A DNA stretch of 64,000 bases from Armigeres subalbatus (Eukaryota > Arthropoda > Insecta > Diptera > Culicidae), in NCBI RefSeq assembly GCF_024139115.2, contig NC_085141.1, forward strand, positions 246,007,047 to 246,071,046, read 5' to 3'. The number at the start of each line of letters is the position of its first letter. Positions within the stretch are counted from its first letter, which is position 1. Below are positions 22,911 through 34,344 of this stretch, piece after piece. The notes under the pieces were generated by a model, which saw only the letters and a list, made by a program, of their open reading frames with translations, had not been told where the DNA came from and did no database searches. The position numbers and the translations under genes were made by a program.

Positions 22911-23956
22911 TTATAACAAATTTTATTGTGGTTTTCACAGCTGTTCTAAGGAGCAGGAAGTAAAACCTTTCGCTTGATATATAAAGTCCACCCACATGCC
23001 TTTTACTTTTTTTAAAAAATAGTTGTTCTTATGTATGGCGTCAATTGGTACACCGACCCTATTGGCCCTGACGAAAGCGAGAAAACAAAATGGGGGCCGG
23101 CTGATGCATTTTTATTTCACCCAGCGAGGGACATAGGACGTCAATTTTAAAATGCTTATTAAAGCGTTAAAACACATTTCAGCCTAAAATTGTTTACTTT
23201 TTTGGGTTAGAAATTTAATTTACTTTCATATAGGTAACACGAAAGTTGAATTATTTTGATTAAAAAAAACATGTATAGATGAGGAGCCTAACATGTAGTT
23301 TTTCAAAATTCTAACCCTACGTATTTAAAAGTTTTCAACATATCACTGTTAATAACATTTTAAAATCATTTTAAAATATACTTCTTATACTTCACCATGT
23401 TGAAAAACAGTGATTTCACGCACACGTCCGTCGCCGCTAGATGGCAACAGCGCGGCTGCGTCAAAGCGAATACACAAACATGGAACAGCAGCTAAAGGCA
23501 GGAGTTAACTGGCGAAGAAATGTATGGAGATTTGAATATTTTCTTTGATATTTTAAAAACTATGAAATCATTCATTTCCCCGGTCTATCTCATAGATGGC
23601 GCTTTCGGTGAATATGCCTGTATTGTAAGTAGAACACTGCCGCAGCACTACTAATTTGGACGTAGGCAGCCATCTTCCAAGGTTGCGTTTTTCGGATTTT
23701 TCGAGCCATATTGTGTTTTGACCACGCCACATTGTGTTTGAATTGATTTTTTGGCTGCAGATATCGGTAAAATCCTTATTGCTTATGGTCTTAGCTATGT
23801 TGCACGTACTTAGATTAGGTCGTATGAGGTGGTATTGTTCAACGGCGCGTCATTTTGAGAAAAAAAAAGTCGGGGTGGTCCGAAATCGACCGGCAAGCAG
23901 TGGTCCGACCCCGTTTGCTATGAATTCTTTAATTCTTCCTCTATTCAATCTATGCC
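22911..23956. other. AT-rich region, no supported gene
   Basis: No coding frame of interest is present. Two AGATGGC-containing segments (about 23435 and 23594) are short motifs only. Confidence 0.5.
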
Positions 23957-24280
23957 ACATTGAATCGATTCGGATTACCTGGGTACCGGAATTCCGGATT
24001 TGCTAGACCATGCATAGCAGCATAGCATAGTTACGGTGTACTTCGTAGATTGGACACTAGTGATAGTCATGTTTTTCTTTTGAAATCCTTATTCAGATTG
24101 CTATCTGAAATCAAGGTGGGTTTGGTCCTTGATTTCAATCTAGGATAAAAATCACAAAAGCATGAGGATTACTACTCCTGGCCACGCCCATCTTCACCGT
24201 AACTTGAAAGGGGAAGGAAGTGTTGGTGTAGTACTTACTTAACGAGAGGCCCCCGATTCAGCGACACCCTCATAAGCAGT

Positions 24281-24662
24281 GTTGTAAAATGTCATTTGCA
24301 TTCGTTTGTATAATTTTCCCAGAACTTGTTTCAGAAGGTAGCTATCAATTCATGTTGTATGACGAACTTATAGCGGTTAAATGGGCCTACAACTTTGTCT
24401 AACAAGACTTTGCTGTAAATATGTAATCTGGGGCGTGGGAGGCAAAATGTCATTCAAATGACATTATGTCAAATGACACGTGACATTTTGGAGAGTTTTC
24501 ACTCTCCAGCCTTTGATGTTATACTTAGAGCAATGTACCCTTGGACAAAAATATAACCCTACTCAAGCGTTATGAGTACATTCAAAATTATGGAAGAAAT
24601 TTTGCTTCTAAAGAAAGTTATGAGCAAATTAGTCAAATGACATGCAGATGACATTTTACAAG
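24281..24662. repeat. MITE-like element with TTGTAAAATGTCAT ends (copy 2)
   Basis: The ends TTGTAAAATGTCATTTGCA and its near complement flank a centre of TGACAT/ATGTCA motifs (about 24448-24490). It is the inverted counterpart of the element at 7138-7497, with shared internal segments. No ORF is present. Confidence 0.6.
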
Positions 24663-25019
24663 CCTGCTCATAAGTACCACGGATTTGGATATTGGGGAAG
24701 GTATTTGTTGGGCCAGGATTTGCCTGTAGCTGACAATATGACCGTGGTAGATCTCACCGTAACACACCACGCAAAGGTGTCTAGACCATGTCTCAAAAAT
24801 TGATATGTTGATGTTATAGGAACCAAATGATGATGTCTTGTATCCTGAGTTACCAGTTTCGTAGAAAATTCGAGGATTATGACTTCACAACGTATCCCGA
24901 GCAGCACAAGTCAGACAAACATGGTTTCAGCAACTTGATTGTGACTAAATCTGGTCACAAATGAGTTGCAACAACCTATGTGAAGCATGTGTGCTGCTAG
25001 GGATTAGGACCATCTGATC

Positions 25020-25320
25020 ATTCGGTCTCGGAACGGATGTCCCGGAATAAGTTCCCATGGGCCCTATAGTGGCCACAAATTCAATTAGAAAAAAACCTGG
25101 CAATATGGGTATCAAAATTCTTGGAATTGTTACGAAAACATGTTTTCCAAGTAGTTTAGACTATACGGTTGATGACAATTGGAACGGCCATCCTGGAACA
25201 GGTTCCTGGAGTGCCCAACCTGGCCACAAACTCGTTTAGAAGAAACATTGGAAATATGGGTATTAAAATTCTAAGAACTGTTTCAAAAACATATTTTCTA
25301 AGAAGATGGAACCGATGCTG
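25020..25320 (+). repeat. tandem pair of a ~150-bp repeat
   Basis: Two units share the order GGAAC...CC, GGCCACAAA, a near-consensus AGAAACATTGGAAATATGGG and TATTAAAATTC-type blocks. They start near 25027 and 25180. A further unit lies inverted at 26330-26455. Confidence 0.5.
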
Positions 25321-25354
25321 GGTGATTATTAGGCTGAATGGTCATTAGGTCGAA

Positions 25355-25600
25355 TGACAAGTTAGGAATGAATAGTGTGAAGTGAGCAGTGAGAAGTGAA
25401 ATGTAAAAAGTGGGAAGAGAAAAGGGAAAAGTGAAATGATAGAGAGAAGTGAAGAGTGAGAAGTGAAATGCGAGAAGCAAGAAGTGAGAAGGGTGAAGTT
25501 TAAAGGGAGAAGAAGGAAGAAGCTGGAAGGAAAAGAAAAAAAAGAAGAAGGAAGAAGAAAAAAGTGAGAAGGAGCAATCTGAGCAATACAGCACATAAGA
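25355..25600 (+). repeat. purine-rich degenerate GAAGTGA repeat
   Basis: Strand-biased purine sequence of GAGAAGTGA-type units grades into AGAAGAAGGA. The related block at 39345-39725 has the same make-up. The long pyrimidine-strand ORFs over it are low-complexity artefacts. Confidence 0.7.
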
Positions 25601-26625
25601 AAGTTTGGATCAATTGCATCCACAGCTTCTTTTTTACCACATTGTTCAGAATGCTCAGAACAGTGGGTGCGGTTGACCTCCAGGAACGTCATTTGAAACT
25701 ATCCAGAGGCAAGTTGACGGTCGTTATTGCTCGGGAAAACTTGATAAGTATCAACATTTATGAAATTATTCCGGAAGCATGCTTTTATAAGCTGATGGGC
25801 CTTCAAAAAGGTTTGCCATCGAATCGGTAAACCAGCAAAAGTGATCAAAAATAGTTGGCCAGGTAGATGTTACCTCTCTTACTCTAAATCTTCAATATCG
25901 AATAAGGACGAGCTTGCATTGAGCTAAAGAACACTAGTAGTAACAGAATATCGAATATAGAAAATTTAGGTTCCACGGAAATCGGTTTCGTTCTTGTGGG
26001 AAAACATATGATTGCCTTACTACTTGTGGAAACACGTTTTCGAAGTTATCCTTGTGAGCATAAGCGTGGGATTTCCAATCCGCAGATGCCAAGTTCGATT
26101 CTCTATCTAAGATGCTTTCGAGTGGGAAATGAGCTCAACTCTTTGGGCATAGTGTATCCTTTTTTTTACTACACAAGACACATTAGTTATACAATTGATC
26201 GACATAGAAAAGCTTTCAATTGTTTTACTGTGGACATACTAATAGAATTGTTGAAAAGCAGGCCAACTTCCAGTTGTTATTTGAGAAAAAAGATTGCCAG
26301 GGTTTCTTCTAAATGATGATCATGCTTCCGAAACAATTTCACGAATTTTTATACCCATATTGCCAAGGCTTCTTCAGTATGAGGTTGTGGCCATTTTGAG
26401 CCCCACGGGAACCTGTTTCCGGAATAGCCGTTCCGGGATCAAATCATACGATGGTCCTGTAGCGTAGTTAAGTAATATTCTTTTAATTTTCTATGAAATT
26501 CATCAGTCATGGCACAAAAAATCTTTATTTGGTTGAATATATACAACTTCAATTTATGCAAACTTTAGAACTTGGCCCAGTAAATCTGGAATTCCGGTAA
26601 CCAGGTAATCCGAATCGGTTCTATG

Positions 26626-28400
26626 TAACATCGATGTATTGAGTAGTGGGTAAGTTCCTGAATCCGTAGCAATCAAAATCGTCAAAATCGGTGAAAAACT
26701 GACAATGTTATGATCATTTCAAGTCCGTTGGTACTCGGGTACCCTGTCGGTAACGTAAAGGTGTTTTTTTTGTCGGTAACAAAAGGGTGAACTGCGCATG
26801 CAATCTTTTCCAAAAAATCTTAGTTTTAGTTTTCATTATAAGAAAACACATCATCTATGCTAAATTACTATTATTCTATGTTTATGAATGTGCATCCATA
26901 TTAGGCAATAATAAAATGCCGTATATATGCCGTTCGAAACAAAATCCCATATCAATACATATTACTCGAATATGATGCTGAACTTCTCAATAGCAGATCG
27001 TTCCCCCTACTTGATTCCAAAAAACTTAAAAATCGGCAAACTGTTGTTATGCAAACTTTTCGATCAATATTCGATCATATCTTTGTGGATTTTTGAATGA
27101 TGCAGAGGATTCCTCCATTTCTGCCAATGCATTGCAATGCAATGCAATGCATGCTTTTGTTACTTGTTTGTCAACGTACCTACATACAACACAGTTCCAA
27201 AAAAGGCTGGTGAGTGATGATATAAAAAAGAATACAGATTTAAAAATAAAATCATATTTCTGGTGATTTTGAAATAGCTCCGAATCATACCGCAGAGATA
27301 AAACGACATGGAATCATGCTTTAGCATAATCAAGTCTACGTTAATGTTAAGTGAAATAAGATTTGTATGAGAATTTTAATCCAAACAGGATAAATCCCAC
27401 ATTGTTTATATTTTTTTACACTCACGACAATTGACGCATCGCCAGAGGCATTTATCACAACTGATATAGAAATCATCAGATTCTGGGAGTGTACGCTCTA
27501 CGATAAATTTCTTTGAAAGTGCTTCAAATGCCGGTGGATTGCTGGTAATGATGCGCTTTATATTGTTTAACACAGCAGCGCGAAAGTATCTTATCCCATC
27601 CCCAATGGCATATACGCGGGAACGCAGTGTCTTGCTTGCTTCTTATGTTACTAAAATGCTGCACTTTAAGACTTTAAAAATATTAAATTAAAATTAAGTA
27701 AAAACGATTCAAATAAAGTTCATTTAAAATCGCTTAAAATTAAAATTCGAAAAAAATCGTTTGGTACCTATTGTCAAATTTTATGAGATGGAACCTTGAT
27801 TGTGTATCGCATCAAAGTCACGAAAGTAATCTGTATTTTGTTTCGTTTCGAAACAACATGGACAATTCAAATTTCGTTTCGTCCCCTTTCGCCAGGATGG
27901 AAGATGAATTCAATGAAATCATGCAATAAAAACCGAAAATGTGGGTACATAGGTGTGCAAAAAAGGTTGTCTGTTTCTAAAGGGTGATTTTCTGGAGAAT
28001 TTAGAATTTACATTTTTATTTCAAGATATATTTTGCGACTTTTTCTCCTACATGCGGTACAAAGCGAGCGTGTAAAGAACGTGACCTCAGACAAGCAAAC
28101 ACAATTCCCAGTTCGTATACATAACTTACGTGTCCCGCGTGGACCACGCGGGGACGTTAACCCGCTACAAATAGTTGAATAAACTTCAACGGCACACGCC
28201 ATGTCGGGTGTCGAGAGGGACACTGATAATAATGCGCGATAATGTGAAATTGCTTTACTTTACTATTACTGATGGAAAGCTATACATTGTAATACCTTAG
28301 CGAACTTGCACCATTGTAAAACAGAACACCAGCGAAGGTCCCTTAGGCTCGAACGTATAATTATTAGTGTTTTACATTGGTAAAATGATTGCAATAACTA
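26626..28400. other. AT-rich region, no supported gene
   Basis: The region contains a short (CAATG)n microsatellite at about 27130-27155 and a strong GC palindrome GTCCCGCGTGGACCACGCGG at about 28133. A 71-codon minus frame over 28008-28223 is cysteine-containing but unrecognised. Confidence 0.5.
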
Positions 28401-28401
28401 T

Positions 28402-28460
28402 GTAGCGTGGCCGAGCAGTCTAAGGCACTGGTTTGAGGCACCAGTCTCTTCAGGGGCGTG
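28402..28460 (+). pseudogene. tRNA-Leu, truncated before the T-arm
   Basis: TAGCGTGGCCGAGCAGTCTA and AAGGCACTGGTTTGAGGCAC follow eukaryotic tRNA-Leu through the D-arm, anticodon stem-loop (loop TTGAGGC, apparent anticodon GAG) and long variable arm (TCTCTTCAGGGGCGTG). The sequence then departs exactly where GGTTCGAATCC of the T-arm should begin. What follows is the leader of the R1-like element. It is either a target gene cut by that insertion or an old tRNA fragment. Confidence 0.6.
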
Positions 28461-28920
28461 TTGTTTTATATGGGAGGACAGATAATTGTTACCAACAACT
28501 GGAAACAATAGTAAGTTCCAGTGTTCAGATGATCAGTTAAGGTTAGATATAGATAATTTATTATTGAGTTGACATCTGGGAAGGAGCGACCTACACAGCT
28601 CTGGTCCTCACAAGTTCCAATCTCACGCTTCCACGGGTCTTCCGATGACAAACGACCGCCAGCTAAGGGTTTTGTACTTAGCTGGTAGTGCAGCCTGGGC
28701 ACTGTTGTCCTTCTGAAATCAGCTAGAGTTAGTGGGTCCCTAACCCCTAATCCCAAGGCGTTAAGCGACCCGTGCCGAGGGGATGCATGGCCAGAGGGGT
28801 GAAATAATAAGCTAGGCCTTTAACGGAGCCTGTGGGGTACCTGGGTACCCTCCACAGTAATTGTACCTTACCGCGTCATGCTGGGCTCTGGCGTGATGGA
28901 CCTCTTTTCCCGAGCAACTC

Positions 28921-30240
28921 GTGGGACCAAAATGGAAAACCAAGTCAATCCTTCAATTAGTGGAAGGCGACAACCCCTTCGCAAGAGGTGGGTTGTTCAA
29001 GTCTCCGCCTAGGAGGCCAGAGGCAATAGTCGGCAGCTCGGTACGCAGCGCCAGCGTGGGTCACTTAACCTTCTCCTCGGCTATGCCGGTAGAGGTTATC
29101 GACGGGTCATGGCTTGTGGAGGCGATGAACCGCAAACGCGATGGGCTTTCGACCCTCGAGGTGGCGATGGAACAGCTGGACGCCATCATCGACTTTGCGT
29201 CATCGAAGTATAATATCAGTAAGGACCTCAAGAGAAGCTTGCTGAAACTTCGAAAGTCGATGTTGGACGCCAAGCTGGAGAGGGCGGTCGGGATGGCCAA
29301 GTGTAAACCCGTGAAATCCGTGGAGTCGAGGTCTACCCAGACTGAGGCCCAAGGATTCGCGGACTCGGGCAAGGTCGAATCGACCGAGGGCGTGCCTGCG
29401 AAGACCGTGATGCCAAAGTCTACCCAGACTGAGGCTCAAGTATTCGCGGGCACGTCGGGGGAGAGGGGGATGACGCTTCCTGGACCCTGGTCAAGAACAA
29501 GAGGAAACCAAAGACGTCAAGGGCCGAAAAGAAGGCCCAGGCGAATGAGGGTAGCAAGAAGTCTAAGGTAGGCGCCAATCGCTCCAGGGGCGATGCCATA
29601 GTCATCAAAACGGACGAGGCTAAGTACTCGGACGACTTGAAGGCGATGAGGAGTGACGTCAAGCTCGGTGAACTCGGCGCCGACGTACGTCGAATAAGAC
29701 GTACCCGGATGGGCGAGATGATCCTCGAGCTAAAGCGGGGCGTCTCGCAAAAGGGCGCCGCCTACAAGAAGTTGGCGGAGGAAGTCCTAGGCGAGACGGT
29801 CAAGGTGAGGGCACTCACGGCGGAGTTGAATCTAAGGGTTAAAGACCTGGACGAGATCACCGAAGTCGAAGAGCTCGTCACGGCACTGCGGCGACAGTGT
29901 GAAGTGGAGACGTTCACCGCAGTCGTTCGGCTACGGAAAGGTCCGGCAGGGACACAGGTAGCATTGGTTCGGCTATCTGCAGCGGACGCCTCCAGGGTAG
30001 TCAAGTTAGGGAGCGTCAAGGTGGGGTGGTCGGTATATATGAGCAACCCGAAGTTTGCTTCAAGTGCCTGGAACCGGGGCACAAGCAATGGGACTGCAAA
30101 GGCCCTGACAGAAGCAAGCTCTTTCAACGCTGCGGATTGGAGGGACATAAGGCACAATGCTGCACGAACCCTGTTAGATCTGTTCCAGCAAAGCTGCGAA
30201 CAGCAAGCACCCCATGGGGGGTTTGAAGTGCCCGGCGTTT
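28921..30240 (+). pseudogene. R1-clade ORF1 (gag) with zinc knuckles, frameshifted
   Basis: The frame opens with MGPKWKTKSILQLVEGDNPF and a helical NISKDLKRSLLKLRKS segment. A duplicated KSTQTEAQ block marks the middle. After a frameshift near 29480-29640 it continues DVRRIRRTRMGEMILELKRG and EEVLGETVKVRALTAELNLR, the conserved gag core also seen in copy A. A third frame near 30050 carries the knuckles: VCFKCLEPGHKQWDC and FQRCGLEGHKAQC. The protein would bind retrotransposon RNA. At least two frameshifts disable it. Confidence 0.75.
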
Positions 30241-30260
30241 AAACGTGCTGCAAAATCACA

Positions 30261-33177
30261 GTGCAGGTAACGCAGCTAAACCTGAACCACTGTGATGCAG
30301 CCCAGCAACTGCTGTGTCAGACAGTTGCTGCATGGGAGACGGATATCGCCATCATAGCAGATCCTTACCGGGTACCCGCCAGGAACGGTAACTGGGTCAC
30401 CGATGGGTCTAAAATGGCGGCGATATGGACAACGGGGAAATACCCAGTCCAAGAGTTGGTGTCTTCGACACACGAGGGCTTCGTCATTGCCAAAATCAAC
30501 GGGTTCTTCTTCTGCAGCTGCTATGCGCCTCCTCGATGGTCGATCGAGCAGTTCGGTCGAATGCTAGATTGTTTGACGGCTAACTTGATGGGGCGTAGGC
30601 CGGTGGTGTTAGCGGGGGACTTCAACGCTTCGGCCGTGGAATGGGGAAGCCGATCCACGAATCAACGGGGGCAGATCCTGCTGGAATCACTGGCCATGTT
30701 GGATGTGGACTTGGCTAATGTCGGTACCAAAAGTACCTACTACCTACAGCTGGAACGGTGCCAAGTCGATTATCGACGTTACGTTCTGGAGCCCTGGCCA
30801 AACGACTAGTTCGAACTGGAGGGTAGATGATGGCTACACTCACAGCGACCACCTGGCGGTTCGCTACAGTATCGACTATACGACCAGCATTCAGCGGCCC
30901 TCGTATGTGGAAGACATCATACTTCGACGACGAGGTGTTTAAGGGGGCCGTCCAGAAACCACGTGGTCATATATGGGGGGAGGGGGGGGGGGTGTTGCAA
31001 AATGACCACGATAAGCCACATGGGGGGAGGGGGGTGTTGCTCTCGAACCACGTGGTCTTTTTTTATACGAAAAGTTTTCGGTGAATAACAATAGCGGTGT
31101 AAAAAATACAAATCATTAAACGAAAAGCACATCTTAGAACCGATGCCCACGTAACGTCTTTTCAACTCAGCGTTGAAAAGACGTAGGTGTGCATCGAAAA
31201 TAACCGGTAACGCAGCGTCGGTCGCAACGTCGATGCGTATCTGCGTTATTTGACCATCTTAGCCTTAGCCCATTTCCATAAAAAAAATAAACGAAAAAAC
31301 AGGTTCCGATTCAGTCTCAATTTCCACAAAAAAAAAATGGAAAGGAAAAATGGGAAAATATAAAGAAAAAATCCGCCGCGCCACCGCTGCAGATGGTTTT
31401 GGCATCACGCCGCTGACACTTTTGCATTAGCGGTCTGCAGCTACAATTTTGAAAAATGTTCATGTTTTTACAATAATCCAAGAAAAAAACTTGAAAAGAA
31501 TTTCTTGTGGATATTCAGGAAAAATCCAGTAAAGAAATTGCCTGTAAAAACTTTGACTTTACTTCATACAATCCTGATAAAGTGCTGGCATTCCGAATGA
31601 TTTTTGAACAATTCTCTGTGAAAAATTTTGCTTGCATTTTGCCAAATGACCACGATAAGCCACCAGGGGGGGAGGGGAGGGGGGTTAAAAATCTTCAAAA
31701 ATATGACCACGTGGTTTCTGGATGGCCCCAAGGAAGCGCTCCGCCGCGAGCACAATACTCTCGGTCTGAGCGGCGAGCAGCTGGTAACAGTACTCTCGCG
31801 TGCATGCGATGCCACCATGCCTAGGAAAGTCCACCCTAGGAATGGGAGACCACCGGCTTACTGGTGGACTCAAGCAATTGCGAACCTGCGCCGCGCCTGC
31901 CTACGGGCAAGGAGGCGGATGCAGCGAGCACGCACAGAAGAGGAGCGTGTTGAACGACGGGTGGCGTTCGTGGCTGCTAGAGCCGCTCTGAAGACTGAGA
32001 TTAGATCAAGCAAAAAGCCTGATTCGAGGGCTTGTGTCAAAGTGCCAACGCGAATCCATGGGGTGATGCCTACAGGGTCGTAATGGCCAAGCCACGTGGG
32101 GCGATGAACCCTACAGAGCGGTCTCCAGAGATGTTGAAGAGGATCATCGCGGGGCTCTTCCCACGTCACGACCCAAGTCCCTGGCCTCTTTTTGTGGAGC
32201 TGCCAGGGGCCAGGGTGGCCGACGAGGAAAGAGTAACTGTGGCGGAACTTGCGGGGATTGCACAGTCCCTTAGTGTAGGTAAGGCGCCAGGACCGGATGG
32301 TATTCCGAAGCTGGACATCAAAGCGGCCATTGCCGAGGCTCCCGAGATGTTCAGATCTGTCATGCAGAGATGGACGAGGGAGTCTTCCCTGAAGCATGGA
32401 AAAGGCAGAGCTTGGTCCTATTGCCAAAGGCGGGAAAACCACCGGGGGATCCGTCGGCATATAGACCAATATGCCTGCTTGATACGGCGGGGAAGGTGCT
32501 CGAGAAGATCATCCTCAACAGGTTGTTGATACGCACCAGTTTGGCTTCCGAAAGGGTAAGTCGACCGTAGACGCTATCTTGTCGGTTACCAAATCCGCGG
32601 AGATAGCTATCCAGCGTAAGAGGAGGGGAGTTCGCTATTGTGCAGTAGTGACTTTCGACGTGAGGAATGCTTTCAATAGTGCCAGTTGGGCAGCTATTGC
32701 AGATGCGCTCCTGCGTCTTGGAATTCCCGAGTACCTGTACAAGATTCTCGGAAGCTACTCAAATGGCAGCGTGCGTTGGACAGTTCCACTAAGGGTAGAT
32801 GGACACATAGGTTGATACCGGAGATAGGTACGTGGGTCAAGAGGCGCCATGGGGAAATCACTTTCCACTTGACCCAGGTCCTTACAGGCCATGGTTGCTT
32901 CAGACAGTACCTACACCGGTACGGACACTCGGCCTCGCCCGAGTGTCCGGTGTGCGTAGGTTTAGAGGAAACGGCTGAACACGTATTGTTCGTGTGCCCG
33001 CGTTTTCGCACAATGCGTGACCATATGCTTGCCACATGTGGTCTGGACACTACTCCGGACAACCTAGTCCGGAGGATGTGTAAAGATGAAGTTGGCTGGA
33101 CCGCCGATTTATCGGCTATCGTCCAAATCGTCTCGGAGCTACACAGAAGGTGGCGCGTGGACTCGAGGGATGGCTAG
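30261..33177 (+). pseudogene. R1-clade ORF2: endonuclease, partial RT, CCHC tail
   Basis: The endonuclease blocks are VTQLNLNHCDAAQQLL, VVLAGDFNASAVEWGS and, in a shifted frame, YTHSDHLAVRYS. RT N-terminal blocks are SVGKAPGPDGIPKLDIKA, FPEAWKRQSLVLLPKAGKPP, YRPICLLDTAGKVLE and AVVTFDVRNAFNSASWAAI. The sequence then jumps near 32805 directly to the C-terminal region (GEITFHLTQVLTGHGCFRQY and ECPVCVGLEETAEHVLFVC). The catalytic Asp-Asp motif is therefore absent. With several frameshifts and the inserted MITE it is clearly non-functional. Confidence 0.8.
30944..31729. repeat. 786-bp MITE inserted in R1 copy B
   Basis: The terminal inverted repeat GGGGCCGTCCAGAAACCACG (left) matches the complement of the right end (GGGGCCATCCAGAAACCACG), continuing into GTGGTCAT. 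G-rich tracts lie just inside both ends. AAG (30941-30943 and 31730-31732) flanks it as a 3-bp duplication. Removing the insert plus one AAG leaves the R1 frame continuous. It has no transposase. The superfamily is not assigned. Confidence 0.85.
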
Positions 33178-33959
33178 TTCAGGCGCAAATAAGAGGTGGT
33201 CCAAGGGTTCGGAGTCGGCTTCATGGGTCATACCGGTGCCCTGTGGTCGAACTCGATCCTTTTATCGAACAAGTGGCCGCGTGGAGAACAACATGGTATC
33301 GTCGCTTTCGCGGCGTCGGTCAACCGGGCGGGTTCCGAGCCCGAGGACGGAAAGGGGTCCTCGTCAAGGCTGGGGCAGGCGTAGGCACCGCGTCGGCAAG
33401 TCCCTCTGTGTGCTGGCGAATAGGCCCTATCGCAGAAAGGTCAATTTGGGGTGCACGCGGCATCATCATTCTTGATACCAGTCGTGCAGAGGGAAGCAGG
33501 CGCGAAGTCGACCCTGCCCACCTTCCGAGGACATAGGGCGTGGTAAGGCCACCTGGAAACCGGCAATGCGCTGGCACGATACCATGGTGTTCTTCTAAAA
33601 AAGCGAGTCACGATGTTCGGTGCTGCAAGGACACGCAGCTAACCTAACACTTTGGGTCTCCGAGGTCTCTGAGGCTTCTATAAAAAGCTCGTTTTCGGAG
33701 TGAAATGATAGCCTGGGATAAGAAACACAGAAAAAAAAGAAAACTAATGAGCGCGTAACAAATAATAATCCCATAAATAATAAAAATAGTAATCCCAAAT
33801 TAAATAATAAATTCGCTAATCGTGTATAACCAAACAAACATTTGGAACTGAGAAAAGTTTATGATAAACAGTGTTCAATTGCAGAACCTTGAATTGTTCC
33901 TCCAGTAAGGTGAACGTTAACAACAGTTCAAACAGAAATAGAATATTAAACGTAAGCTA

Positions 33960-34199
33960 CACACTCAGTTTTTATTTCTGCAGCTCGGCAAAAATCCGCA
34001 CAGCCGTGCGCCAGCAAAATAAACAACTGAGATTCCGGCAAAAATAGCGTTTGTTAGCTGATTTTCGGCAAATTATTTGCTAATTATCAGCAATTTTGAC
34101 AGAAATCTCGGCAAAAAACATGTTTGCTGGGGCACGGCTGTGCGATTCTCGGTAAAAGTTCAACATTTTGCTGAGATCCCGGTAAAAAAAATAAGTGTG
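33960..34199. repeat. 240-bp TA-flanked MITE
   Basis: The ends CACACTCAGTTTTTATTT and (complement) CACACTTATTTTTTTTACCG are flanked by TA on both sides (33958-33959, 34200-34201). Further in, CGCACAGCCGTGCGCCAGCA pairs with CGCACAGCCGTGCCCCAGCA, giving a long imperfect foldback. CTCGGCAAAA-type repeats occur inside. Confidence 0.7.
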
Positions 34200-34344
34200 T
34201 AAAAGATTCATACAAAAAAAAATTAAAATTGTACCGCAATATTTCAGGAATTTTTTAATACATTGTCACCTCGATTAAAAACTTGGAATTTTCATTTCTG
34301 AACGGCTGTCACCTACAAAATCAGTTCTTAATTATTTATTATTA

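Larger units (their letters stand above)
23957..26625. repeat. large inverted-repeat composite
   Basis: About 23957-24003 (GATTCGGATTACCTGGGTAC, then CGGAATTCCGGATTT) is repeated in reverse complement at about 26583-26625. Inside, two direct copies of a unit with GGCCACAAA and a near-consensus GAAATATGGGTATTAAAATT lie at about 25020-25320. An inverted copy lies at about 26330-26455. A MITE (24281-24662) and GA-rich repeats sit between. This may be one foldback-type element or several insertions of related repeats. Confidence 0.45.
28461..33720 (+). mobile_element. R1-clade non-LTR retrotransposon, internally deleted (copy B)
   Basis: The order is 5' leader, ORF1 (gag with zinc knuckles), ORF2 (endonuclease, partial RT, C-terminal zinc finger), then a 3' UTR. 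Frameshifts are spread through both ORFs. The RT catalytic block is deleted near 32805, and a 786-bp MITE sits between the endonuclease and RT. The 3' end is placed only approximately, in the AT-rich stretch after about 33620. Confidence 0.75.

Noticed and set aside
25298..25692. Overlapping Ser/Phe/Leu-rich minus ORFs
   Set aside because: They are the pyrimidine strand of a GA-rich simple repeat with no non-repetitive domain.
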